Origin: Platerodrilus igneus
Taxonomy: Eukaryota > Arthropoda > Insecta > Coleoptera > Lycidae
Assembly (NCBI GenBank): GCA_036346225.1
Contig: JARFIW010001480.1
Span: 15,743,501 to 15,807,500 of the forward strand
Direction: 5' to 3'
DNA: 64,000 bases
The position numbers were made by a program, and so were the translations under genes. The notes under the pieces were generated by a model, which saw only the letters and a program-made list of their open reading frames with translations, made no database searches and was not told where the DNA came from. Shown one piece after another: positions 1 to 10,264 of this stretch (position 1 is the first letter of the stretch; every line of letters starts with the position of its first letter).

Positions 1-97
1 TGGGGTTTGATAATTCTCACAATTCATGGATAAAAAATCCAATTTGTAATGGCGGGGAAGTGGGGTTTCGCAAAAATATAATGAACATTTTTCTCAC

Positions 98-805
98 GTG
101 ATTTCAGTATCGCAAAAGGTCTTTGCAATCATGGTTGAAGAAAGTAGTGTTGAAAGTGATTATTATGATTTTGATGTATCATCATCATCATCCGAAGATG
201 TTGATTATGATGCTGCAATCAATCAATATCTAGATAAAGTTGAACATGCTAGCAAAAGTGAACATTATTTACTGCTACAAACCACATTTCCACTCTCATA
301 CTATAACATCAAAGTAGGTTTATCTCCAGCTCGACAGTTTACACCTGCAATTGATTTAAATCGACATAGCTACTTAAATGATGATGGTAACAATAAAATT
401 AGTTTAAGCGATGTTGAGTGGAATCACCTTATGGAATTGCTTAATAACAAAGTTAACTTCTTTACTATGCAACAACCATTGGATGGCAATGGTAATGACG
501 ATGATTCAATCATTGACACGTGCAAGTTACAACAAGTCGTATACAATGATGAAAAGTTTTTAAAACTTACTAAACATGATGTTGAATATATGCTTTGTGA
601 AAATGATGTAGTTCAGATTTTGGAAGCAAATCAATGTATAGTGGTTGATCAAGTAAACCTCTTAAAAGAAATGAACTTTTATGCATACTATAGAAATGTT
701 TTAGATTTAGTGAAAATTATTCTAATAATGATGAATATTGCATGTTTCAGACTTTGGAGACTTTTAATAATTTATGCAGTTTATGCAGTTTGTGTATTGG
801 TCTAA
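98..805 (+). CDS. Hypothetical protein of the PolB element, convergent with the other genes
   Basis: A 235-codon frame; Met-12 (base 131) is an equally good or better start, because an acidic, serine-rich leader (SSSSSEDVDYD) follows it directly. The middle reads as a folded domain (VGLSPARQF near residue 76, LSDVEWNHLMELL near 103, LTKHDVEYML near 157). The last 25 residues are unusually hydrophobic and probably arise from a frameshift, so the true C-terminus is likely lost. It is the only plus-strand gene of the element and faces the minus-strand gene ending at 953. I do not recognise a named domain; from memory, similar proteins accompany PolB elements in other invertebrate genomes, but that needs a search. 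Coding status is supported by length and lack of low complexity. Confidence 0.45.
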   Translation: MISVSQKVFAIMVEESSVESDYYDFDVSSSSSEDVDYDAAINQYLDKVEHASKSEHYLLLQTTFPLSYYNIKVGLSPARQFTPAIDLNRHSYLNDDGNNKISLSDVEWNHLMELLNNKVNFFTMQQPLDGNGNDDDSIIDTCKLQQVVYNDEKFLKLTKHDVEYMLCENDVVQILEANQCIVVDQVNLLKEMNFYAYYRNVLDLVKIILIMMNIACFRLWRLLIIYAVYAVCVLV

Positions 806-952
806 AGCAATGCATCTTTTACTATTATGATAGAATTTTATGCGATTTGAATGATTTAAAATAGTGTATTCAGTTCAATAATATACAAATTGATAAAAAC
901 ATTTTTATTTCTATTATTACATATACAACAACCGCAATCCATTATACAACAT

Positions 953-1760
953 TTAAACTTGTGTAATATAATCAATATGAGTATAATATTCTGACTCATC
1001 GATTACTTGAAATAAAGGCATTCTTTCACATCTGCAACACCAATAACTCATGTTCCATATAAGATCTGGTACTATACAAGCATCTTCAAATACCATAAAT
1101 TTTGTATTTTTAATTACACCCTTAACACCTCTCATACATTCCTTGCAACATGAATAACTCTCAGTAGAAGCTGTGATAGTACTTAATTTTTCCCAAGAAT
1201 GTACAACTACACGATTGTATCGCTCTGCAAATTGAGGCATGCGATTTGTTGGAATATACATTAAACACATGTATTGCTCTTCAGACAAAGGTTTTGTAAA
1301 ATCCCACTTATGAAGTATGTCCTCTTCACCTGTTGTTAAAACAGTAGCCAAAAATGATCCCATCCAATTTCCTCAAATATGTATAGGTATTCTGCCAGAA
1401 AATTGGAATACATTATTGGATTGATGTGTTCTTTTATATACATTATATTGATTCTAGTTGGATCGTTGTGGCAGTTGACCAACTTCTCCAAATACTTCGA
1501 CGCATGCTTTTCAAAATCATTTTGTAGTAGCACAGACTTAAGAAATTTGAGGTTAACTTCATAAATATCTGCACTATTAAACATTCCAATAACGGTTCTT
1601 TTATGTCTTTGTATACTGTTTTTGGAAGTATTGATTTTAACATACCAATATGACTCTGGTTGGTTAACCCAATTTGATTCAGTATTGTTTTTATGCTAAT
1701 TGTCAGTAAACTAGGCACTTCAATTTCTTTTTGATTTTCTACTAATTGTTCAACATCCAT
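953..1760 (-). pseudogene. Broken hypothetical gene of the PolB element (three frames)
   Basis: Three overlapping minus-strand frames (1443-1760, 1336-1584, 953-1363) read as one gene of about 260 residues cut by two frameshifts. The first part starts MDVEQLVENQ and holds leucine-rich helical sequence (PSLLTISIKTILNQIGL). The second carries YLEKLVNCHND and YIFEEIGWDHF. The third carries MYIPTNRMPQFAERYNR and two CxxC-like pairs (SYSCCKECMRG; MSYWCCRCERM), possibly metal-binding. The helical start recalls small adaptor-type proteins, but I cannot name a family. It lies just downstream of the polymerase gene on the same strand and ends about 150 bp from the convergent plus-strand gene. Each frame break is visible as a continuation of sense sequence in a shifted frame. 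Confidence 0.45.
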
Positions 1761-1857
1761 ACTGTTAACTATAATGGGAAGCGGTTATCTGTAAAACAAA
1801 TAAAATATTTAGTAAGTTTTCTTAATAATTGCTTGTTTTAAACTTCTAAAAAATATA

Positions 1858-4800
1858 TTTATTCCATCATCGCGATACTATAATGTCCCCACGGTAATGT
1901 ATCATGTGAATGTGGTATTAGACTACGTTTATCATCATATGGACTTAATGCAATTTTTTCCTGAATTATTGTAAATACATCATGAGCGTAGGAACGGAAC
2001 GTGGCTTGCTTAAGTTTCTTTTCTTTAAAATCTTTTAAACATGAAACATAGTCTTCAAAAGTTATTTCATTTTTACTACATTATATTTGATACCTTTGGA
2101 TTTTTTATAACACCATGATTACGTGTTTTATTTTCCTTCTCATTTGGATTGCATTCCAACTTGTAACTATACATTTTCGATCGTAACCCAGCAAAATGTG
2201 TTATTATTACACCGTTTGTTTCATCCTTCATGAGCCCCAAAGCTTTGTTGTTAACCGAGGTATTCCATAGCGATTATTTACATCATACCCAGAAGTGTCA
2301 AACTTTGAGAGATTTGACTTAATAAGTTCGTTATATACATCGTCACAAGTTAACTCATAAATAAACGAATCGGTATCGCTATACATGAGCTTGCAATTTT
2401 CCACCTTCATGATTGGAAGCATAAAATTGTAGTGAAAATTGTACATACAAATTTTAGAAATATCTAATATGGACATACCAACATATAATGGTTTATTAAA
2501 GATTAATTCGGTTTTGTTTAGCTCAATAGCCATTAACTCATCATCGAAAATTGTGTAACTATGAAACATGGGGCTTGCCATCCAATTTTTGCTCCATAAC
2601 GGCCCTCCCAACGTTTAACTAGCTTTACAACACGGTGCTTTCGAATATTTTCCATTGTTTTCCAAATACCGCATTGTTCATTAATTTGAATAAATTTTTC
2701 TCGAACTCATTCTTTGCAAGTTTCCGAAGCTCAGTATTCAAATCAATATAGGGTTTTAACCAACAACTTTGTTTAAATTTTAGAACTCGATGGATTTTTG
2801 TCAATTTAAGTCCGTTTAACAACGCCTGTTTAAGATTCCTGTAATGTAAAATGTACTTAGTTTTATTGGATAAGGTGGTCATTAATTTAGGCAATTTTGA
2901 TCCTGGAGGGATCTGATGTTCTGCACAAAACGGCATATCGCGGTGTAAATCATGTAAATATTCAGGATACTCCAAATCAACCTCCAAAATATATCCATCT
3001 GGAGCATCATCTGGAATTGAAATAATATCGAGATTAATGTCAACCCATTCAAAGTCTCCGTATGGTAATGCTTGCGACATTGCCCACCCGTAAAGATTGT
3101 TAGCATCCAAATATAAAAGATATTTGGATTGTTTAGATGCATCATAATTATGCATGTATCTATTGTTAGCTTCGGAATATCGGTTGCTCACCTGACTAAT
3201 ACCACCTCTAATAGCGTTTTCAATAAACATAATTTTATCAATGTCCATAAGCAACTCTAACTTATATTTTGTATGCTTAAGCATGCAATCCCAAGCATAC
3301 CCTGGTAAGGTGAAGTACCAAGCAGGATCGAGCCCATATGTGGCAAACGACTTTTCATGAAATTGTTCAAAACACACGTTAACAACATTATATCGGTTTT
3401 CATATAAAGTAAGGCATACTCCGAAATGTTTTTATTTGAAATGCATTCCAAACTTTTAGAGCATGGTTATACATATCCTCAGTGACATGTTCACCAGTCA
3501 ACATGCTATAGAAGTTTTCAATTTTGGAAGTTCAAATTCATCCAGTTTAGACAATGAATCAATGTAGTCGTATGGAAATACACCTTTTCTTGTTAATAAG
3601 TTCAATTTATTTGAACAGACATTTGAAAATTCTTTCGATAAATATTTGAAATCTGAAGGTTGCAATGTGGCCACTAAACTGTCTAAAGATGAATTTAAAA
3701 TCTCAAAGAATCAATGAAACGAAACTTTATCTTAGCATCACCATCATCATCAGCATCTAGATCGTTCAGAGTAAATGAAATGTATTTCTCTTTGTTTAAT
3801 GGCAATAAACTAATATTACCCTTTTTTGATAATTCTCGTATCATGAAATGGGAATCGTATCCACTCATATTATGAAACACAACCGGTACAACAAAACTAT
3901 TTCTAAAGTTGAGGTTACAATGTTGGTGTGCAAAACCTCTGAAGTTGCCAGTAAAGTGGCAGTGGTCTCTAACGATGATAGCGTTTTCAGAAAATGCATT
4001 TTCACATATAGAGCAATGTGTTGCAATAATGTTATTATGAGGTTCAATCATTGGTTCAATATGTTTGAATTTACTTCGAACAAATTTTGCAACTTCCACC
4101 ATTTCGTTTGCAAACCAATCTATACAATCTTCCCCCAAATAATTTTTAAAAAATGATAACGATTCATCATAGTCACATTTTAAATAATAACCAGCACTAA
4201 AAGCTTTATGATGTTGATACTTTAAAGTGCTTGGAATATTTTGATAACTATGATTTTTAACAGGTTTTAAAATAGTCTCAAAATCGGAATAAATTATAAA
4301 AGGTACTTTTTGCTTATAAACATAATTCTTAAATTCAACATGACGATGCCTAGGATATGAAATTCTACAGATATTTACTTGTTCGCAATATTTAGAGTGA
4401 TCATTTAATTTATCGAGGGTGTTAAAGTAATTCAGACAACGATCGCAAATATATTTTTTATGATTATGTTTATTTAGTTGACTGCCAATAAGCCGCGATA
4501 AACTTTTATCCAAACATAATGGTATTTTATTTCAACATTTTCAAAATCCTCACTTGGAGTATTATAATTGTTTACGTTTGGAAAATATTGATTTTGAATT
4601 ATGAGTAAATTTACATGCTTCTCAGCTTTCTGCATAGTAAGCCTTGTTGGCACCACACTATAGAACGATTTTTCTTTAGCGCAATTTAATTCTAAACTGT
4701 ATACATTTATGGAAATTTTATTCATATTTTCAAATTTTGAAATATTTTTAATCGACATCGGCATTTCCAATCCTTCAACATTCAAAACTAATCTGTAGTG

Positions 4801-5120
4801 TGGATATGAGGATGTGAGATTACTTCTTATTTTAGAGGAAATAATGCTGAAACAATTGCCCAAAAAAAGCAACACTCATCTGAATTTTTCACGTTGATGC
4901 ATGCATATTTATTTGAAATTTGCTTTGGAAGCGGAATAAAAGATGAAACACGTCCATTGCCCATTTCGTATTTATTAATATTAACTTCCATCGATACAAT
5001 TTTTTCAAAGCCCAGCCTGATTTTGATTCCTGAAACTCCGATAGTTTTGTTCTTAGTTTATCAACCACATCATCACGAAACCATGATGTTAAATCCGTCG
5101 CTACGTCAATCGCCACATTT
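1858..5120 (-). pseudogene. Protein-primed family B DNA polymerase (PolB), frameshifted
   Basis: The gene reads from about 5120 down to 1858 across at least five frames, about 1,080 codons in all. In order: a conserved N-terminal region (GWALKK, then CFFWAIVSALFP near 4870), a C2H2-like motif ([10 protein letters not shown]...H...C near 4440), exonuclease motif I (FIIYSDFET near 4300), an HNH-like Cys/His cluster (CSIC...RDHCHFTG near 4000), exonuclease motif II ([11 protein letters not shown] near 3860), polymerase motif A ([12 protein letters not shown] near 3090), motif B ([10 protein letters not shown] near 2670), motif C (YSDTDSF near 2390) and a C-terminal tail ending TLPWGHYSIAMME at 1860. 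These are hallmarks of protein-primed PolB as found in Polintons, adintoviruses, bidnaviruses and linear plasmids. It would replicate a linear DNA with a terminal protein. No terminal-protein domain is identified. This copy is inactive. Confidence 0.88.
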
Positions 5121-5400
5121 TCGTATTAAAATGTTTAAAATCCGTTATATTATTTTCATCAATATTAGATGTTTTAATGAATTCTCCGCAAAGTGTAATA
5201 TTAATTTTATTAAATTTAATTTTTTAAACTATTTTTATTTTAATTTTAATTACCTTAAAGCAATCATTAAAAATGCCATTAAGTCCTTATGATGCATGTT
5301 TATTATAACGCCTGTTCTAATTCTTCTTGCAAAAGCGGAAACCAAATCAATCCATTTGACCCCAAACGTGATGGTTGTGAAACCGATTGAATGCCGCTTC

Positions 5401-5646
5401 CTACATGAAAATTTTTAATTGATGATTGGATGCTTTTAACAATCCCATATTGGTTTGAATTTGCCTTAACTGACCTAAATTTAAGTCGCCATGTCTAACC
5501 GCCTTTACAAATAACCTTAAGTATCGTTTGATATATTTTAACAAAATTTCAGCTTCTTTAATTGTATACCTTTTAAATAAAATATTGCATGCGTTATTAA
5601 CTTTAAAAACAATTTCGCTACTTAAAGTATTAATATGTTCAGTCAT
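5401..5646 (-). CDS. Small helical hypothetical protein of the PolB element
   Basis: An 81-codon frame beginning MTEHINTLSSEIVFKV, rich in K, L, I and N, and predicted by eye to be almost entirely helical (KEAEILLKYIKRYLRLFVKAV, then HGDLNLGQLRQIQTN). It has no membrane segment or cysteine motif. It lies 52 bp downstream of the OB-like gene on the same strand and upstream of the polymerase, so the three genes could share a transcript. The frame is intact although the polymerase next to it is broken. Basic small helical proteins in such a position could bind DNA or act as a terminal or capsid-like protein, but the sequence gives no proof. Confidence 0.45.
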   Translation of the reverse strand: MTEHINTLSSEIVFKVNNACNILFKRYTIKEAEILLKYIKRYLRLFVKAVRHGDLNLGQLRQIQTNMGLLKASNHQLKIFM

Positions 5647-5697
5647 TATTCAAAACAAGCAATAATTATAAAAACATACCAATTATTTTTTGTTTTT

Positions 5698-6009
5698 CTA
5701 AATGTGTTCTATTCTGTAGGAAACAAGATGATTGGGTCTTTTAATATCTATTAGTTCTAATACGGTTATTGCGTATTTTCCAGAACCCAATTCCTCAATG
5801 TTTTTTCTCCACAATTCCGTGTTGCGTTGTGGTAGAAATGAAATATTGTCCGCTAACTCAATCAGTACACAATCACCATATTTGGAATGTACTATTCTTG
5901 CTCTGTAGATTCTTTGTGGAACGTTTAGTGGCAATTCGGCTAACCTCTTTGCCTCTTTTCTAGGGCCTACAACGGACTGTTTATTATTGTTTTGTATTAC
6001 TTGATCCAT
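5698..6009 (-). CDS. Small protein with possible OB-like beta barrel, PolB element
   Basis: A 103-codon intact frame starting MDQVIQNNNKQ. After a basic leader (VVGPRKEAKRLAELPLN) come alternating beta-type stretches: IYRARIVHSKYGDCVLIEL, NISFLPQR, GKYAITVLEL, HLVSYRIEHI. The pattern of strand, YGxxxLIEL, FLP and terminal strands is that expected of a small OB-type barrel, so a single-stranded DNA-binding role beside a DNA polymerase is a reasonable guess. That is inference from pattern and neighbourhood, not from a recognised signature. It is the first gene of the minus-strand cluster. The start at 6009 is followed upstream by AT-rich non-coding sequence. Alternative: an unrelated small element-specific protein. 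Confidence 0.5.
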   Translation of the reverse strand: MDQVIQNNNKQSVVGPRKEAKRLAELPLNVPQRIYRARIVHSKYGDCVLIELADNISFLPQRNTELWRKNIEELGSGKYAITVLELIDIKRPNHLVSYRIEHI

Positions 6010-7030
6010 CTACAAACAACAGCAATGCTGTTACAAACTTGCAAATATTATAAAGTAAAATATTCTTTTACAAATAAAGAAAAATGTAACTTACTTTTTA
6101 TACTAACGCTGCACGTATACTGAGCACTTCAAAACGCAGGTTCAAATAATGGTGAAATTAAACGAGTTATATATATATACAATGTCTAATGCGTCATCTA
6201 CATTCAATCACCAAACCGCTAAAAGTAAAAGAATTTTATTGCCACATAAATTAAATGTATAATTACATTTAAATATTTAAATATATTCAAATTGCTAAAA
6301 TGTAAGCAAGACATCCTTGATATAAGATTAAATTAATTTTTATTTAAAAGTCAAATAAATCGTGATGCAAGATGGTATAATTTGCATACCAATAAGGAAA
6401 TATACGGCATACCTGTCTTGACATGTTTTTGCAAACACACACACCTTATGTTAATTAAATACATTATATTAAAAGTCGAATGTCGACGTGATTTACATAT
6501 ATTACCATAGATTTATAATTCCAAACACGTTGTTATATTCGACTGCATGCAAATTCTTAGTATTTTATCGCGACATTGAAATTGCGAGATGTGAACGACT
6601 TCTTTTTACAAGATTTTACCTGCAAACGTTTAAAATTTGACCTCCATCATATAACATTTCGTATATTTCCTAATTTTATTTGCTACTTCGTACAAAACGC
6701 AGCTTATGAGGAGAGCTAAAACACTCTTTATCACTTGCACGCGTTTGCCTAATATTAAAAATTCTTCACCGCGGCGTTTTAATTTTAGCTTAACCTACCC
6801 CAGAAAAATACGAACCAACACGTGAACTCCATTTTCTACACACACAACATTTTTTAAAATTTAATATTTAATATTTAACGTCGGGAACGCTGCTAAAAAA
6901 TTTCCTAAGAAAATATCTCCACCCCAGCGCACGCGCACCACCCCACGACAAAATCTAACGACCCCGCCGAACGCACACCCCAAAGACCTAACGACCCCAC
7001 GACGCAACAAATTTACACACAAAGACAATT
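6010..7030. other. Non-coding flank of the PolB element
   Basis: No frame longer than 60 codons is evident. The first 200 bp are AT-rich with a TATATATATA run at 6170-6180 that could be part of a promoter for the minus-strand cluster. From about 6890 to 7015 the base composition changes to C-rich on this strand, with two near-copies of AACGACCCC and several CACCCC blocks. This may be the right terminal region of the PolB element, but no matching inverted repeat is demonstrable inside the window. Confidence 0.4.
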
Positions 7031-7161
7031 TTGTTCTCAAAGCGGCGTATACATATCTTGCTGCACGTTTTGTTTCCCAAAGCGGCTTAGCTGTTCATAT
7101 TGTTCTCGAACCGGCGTATACATATCTTGCTGTGGATCTCTGTTGCCAAACCGGCTTAGCT
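7031..7161. repeat. Two-copy 69-bp tandem repeat
   Basis: Two adjacent units start with TTGTTCTC at 7031 and 7100. Both contain CGGCGTATACATATCTTGCTG followed about 20 bp later by CCGGCTTAGCT or its one-base variant. The second unit is slightly shorter and ends at the break point of the Jockey-like fragment. The function is unknown; it could be subterminal sequence of the neighbouring PolB element. Confidence 0.75.
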
Positions 7162-7165
7162 ACCC

Positions 7166-8587
7166 TACTTTTGCATTCTTGTTGTTGTTTCCTTAGTGTT
7201 TTGTCCAGTTGTCAGGAGCAGGGAGTTGTCGATGTACATGGCGCAGAAGACTTTTTGACGGCATGGTAGATCCTGGGTGTATGCATTGAGTAGCGTTGGT
7301 GAAAGGCAGCACACTTGTGGGACGCCGGCTGTGACGGGAGTTTCTGGTGACAGGATGTCTTCTACTTTCACCTGTATTTTCCTGTTAGTCAGGTAACTTC
7401 ATAGCAATTGGATGTAAGGCGTCGGAAGGTAGTGAATGGTGGCAAGCTGTGGTTAGTCCTAGGTCGTAGTTATTGGCTATGTTGTTTATTACCTGGATGA
7501 CTTGTAATGTGGTAGAGGGCTTTTGCTTGAATTCGTTATGTTCTGGTCGGTCTTTCAGCAGTAGTTTTAGTCTTGTCAGTAGAAATCGTTCCTAGATTTT
7601 TGATATTTTGCTCAGTCGGGATATTGGTCTGTAGTTTTCGGCGTCCGTCCGCTTCTTCCCTGTTGTTGGATTTTGTGAAACCGTGTTTTGGAGAACTTTG
7701 GCAAATTTGACTGCTCGCTGTTTGGCGCTGTACAGTATTCCATTTTCTCCTTGTAGCGGTGCGGGATCAGGGTTCTTCCGTGTCATAAGTTGACGGTTTA
7801 GTCTGTACAAGTTTCCTTCTGTTTGTATTGTATAGTTGACATGGTTGGTCCAGGATTCGTCGTAATGTTCACACGGCATAATCTTGATTGCGCGTTGCTT
7901 TCGGTTTTGCTACCGTTTTTACTTGTGGATCTCGTGTGTTCTTCCACCTTCTGACGAGTGGTTGCTTCTCGTTGATGGCCTCTTTTATGTATCGTGGGAT
8001 GTCAGGTCTTTTGTTTCGGGTAGCAGTTTCTACAGAACACTGTTGCATTGATTCTTGAATGGTCTTTGTGAGATTTTGTAGTGACTCGTCAATATCTTGT
8101 GTGCTGTTTATGTTTGGGTTGCCGTTAGTGATTTTACTTTTCAGAGCCTCGTTGAGCTTTCACCAATTATGTCTTAGCCTGGATCGCTTCTGTGTCGTTT
8201 GTGTTTGTATCTGTATTTCGGTGATGATTGGTAGATGAACCAAAATAAAATCTTAAATAGCCTCTATGTCCAGCGGGTACGGTATGTTCTTTATGATTGA
8301 GATGTCGAGGATGTATGCTTTCTAGGTTCTATCCGGTGGGATTGTTGTCGGTGCGTTCGATGTCACGATGACGAAGTCCTTGCCGAGAGGGTGTGTGCGT
8401 AGGAAGCGACCGTTTTTGTTGGTAGTTATTGCTCCCCGGCTTCGTGTTTGGTATATAGGTCTTCAATTATTATTGTCCATGTATCTCCCTGTAGCAGGTT
8501 GTCGATTTCTTCAGGGCGTATTTCTGTGCTGTTTGGACTTTTGTAGACAACTATTGTTTTAATGAATTGCCCGTTGGCTTTGAACCT
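7166..8587 (-). pseudogene. Jockey-like non-LTR element, endonuclease C-terminus and RT (3' half of a split copy)
   Basis: Read on the minus strand this continues the endonuclease begun at 17966-18272: base 8587 resumes at the codons for RFKANGQF, exactly where the other half stops. RT signatures follow: YDESWTNHVN and RLMTRKNP at 7592-7879, then NYRPIS, then SPETPVTAGVPQ and CLSPTLLN with a degraded YADD-like box (MYIDNSLL) at 7165-7371. Motif A is not found because a segment is deleted. The frame is broken throughout. The fragment stops at about 7166, some 700 bp short of the 3' end seen in the related copies at 36200-36960, so its tail is missing or lies left of the window. Confidence 0.82.
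8584..8587. repeat. 4-bp target site duplication, left (ACCT)
   Basis: ACCT precedes the TG of the left LTR and is repeated at 17966-17969 after the CA of the right LTR. Removing the element and one copy rejoins the Jockey-like reading frame. Confidence 0.85.
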
Positions 8588-10264
8588 TGAAACATGTCAT
8601 TTTACCTATGGTAAACGCCACGTTTCAGCTTGATTTATCTCTCCCTTTAAACCTCAGATTTTACTTTAAAAAGTCCATTGAACCTTAATATACACTTTTA
8701 CTTTAATAGATTTATTATAATCTCAGAATATAAGAAGGTTATAGTACTTTATAAAGTACCGTGTTTGTTTTTCTAATATTCATACTTGTTTGTAAAGTTG
8801 CCTACAATCCAGTATTCTTGGTATTTAATTTCACACTTACTTTGCAGAAGAGCTCTATAGTTTTCTTTCCTTACAAATCCTAAATACCCGCTCTGATATT
8901 TGAGACAGATTGTTTGCCTGTCAAAACGTTCTGACAAAAGTTTCATTTCTTGTCTTGACTTGTGCACAACAGGTCGCTTTTGAGTTCAAGGTGATAAAAT
9001 TGACCATGAGGTCGTATCAAGTATGTATTATTTTGTTAAATAAAATATGTGTAATCATTTAAATAATATTACAGCTATCTTGTCTAGCGTTTCCTTCCCT
9101 TCATGGGCTGCGAATCCCACCGGATTGCTTTTCCGATGGTAAGAAATTAACAGATGTATTTTAATTTCCTTTTGACTTTTTTGCGTGTTAACTAATTCAC
9201 ATATTGTATTTTAGGGTCGTTCTCTACCCTCAGTTTTCCTATATTTGCACCTTACGCTCCGTAAAGAAGCAAATGTGTTTTGCTGTCGTTTGACCATGAG
9301 ATGACGATGGCGTTGTACATTTAAATTAAGCTACCGCAACATACATTTTAGTTTTATTAATTACTCTCTTAAATTTTGGTTTAATATGGATCTATGAAGT
9401 TAACACAGAATAATGTTTTTCAACTTGTTTGTATGCTAGCGAATTCTACCTCATCATTTGTTTTATTTTGATGTTACCTGGGACTCCTGCAGTTTCTACA
9501 CATGTGATTTGGATTTCTACAGATGTTCCGTTCAAGAATATCAGGGTAACAAAAATATGTTATTCAATGCACATGTCAGGTATGACAAACTAAAATACTA
9601 TTTATCTACTCAAAATTTAATGAACTGATTTATACAATATTAAATTTTCTCTTTATGTTACACTTGTAAAACATATAAATCTTACAGATAATTTATCTGG
9701 TGTTCACAAATAGTAATTCTTTTATACATAGTCTTACTGGACGCATACTGTCCAAATGTAAGCCACACGTTTCATGAAACTTATGGTAGTAAAGTACATT
9801 TATTAATTTCGTTACGCATTTAAAAGCACAAGATACTTTTCTTTGTATTTTTGAACGTTTAGTTCACGTTAAATATTTTATTGACTTTTTATATGTTACA
9901 TTCACATATTTAAAAAACTCTCTTAGACTTATGTACCTACATTGACTAGTTGCAAAAAAAAGAAACATGTATCATAATCTTTACTGATCCATTCATTTTA
10001 TATGACTTCATAGAATATTTATGTTTTGTTCAAAAATTTATCTTCTATAAAATTTAATAAACACACTATATAACTTTTCATAGTTTCTCACAGTTGTTTA
10101 ATTTACAGTTATTAATTCACAAATTTTCTCCCTTCGAGATTTTAGGTCTCTTGCAGCCTCTGCAACCTCAACGGTCGATGCTAGCTGTGCCAGAGTGTAA
10201 TTTTTTTTTATGCTCTGTCGTGCGCCTATCCTTTTTAAAACACCTGGAAAAAGGGTAGGGTGCA
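8588..10264 (+). repeat. 5' long terminal repeat
   Basis: 1677 bp, starts TGAAACATGTCA, ends TAGGGTGCA. It matches 16289-17965 throughout, with only scattered single-base indels and substitutions visible (for example ACCCGC versus ACCCCGC, GACAAAAG versus GACAAAG, TTCTTTTATA versus TTCTTTTTATA). It is long for an insect gypsy LTR. It carries the R and U5 regions somewhere before the PBS, but I cannot place the transcription start. Confidence 0.95.

Larger units (their letters stand above)
1..7030. mobile_element. Protein-primed PolB element (Polinton/adintovirus-like or linear-plasmid-like), decayed
   Basis: The block holds a type-B DNA polymerase gene of the protein-primed kind, two compact minus-strand genes upstream of it, and two further reading frames downstream, one on the opposite strand. 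All appear to belong to one element, because nothing else recognisable lies between them. No integrase, capsid, packaging ATPase or protease frame is visible, unlike a complete Maverick/Polinton, but the left end may lie outside the window. The first 70 bases carry short G runs (three TGGGG/GCGGGG tracts) and bases 6910-7010 carry C runs, which would fit inverted termini but do not prove them. Several frameshifts show that this copy is not functional. Boundaries are approximate. Confidence 0.6.

Noticed and set aside
8773..8967. A 64-codon minus-strand frame present in both LTRs (also at 16474-16668)
   Set aside because: The two copies contain compensating one-base indels, it is short and has no motif; occurrence in both LTRs follows from LTR identity, not from coding selection.
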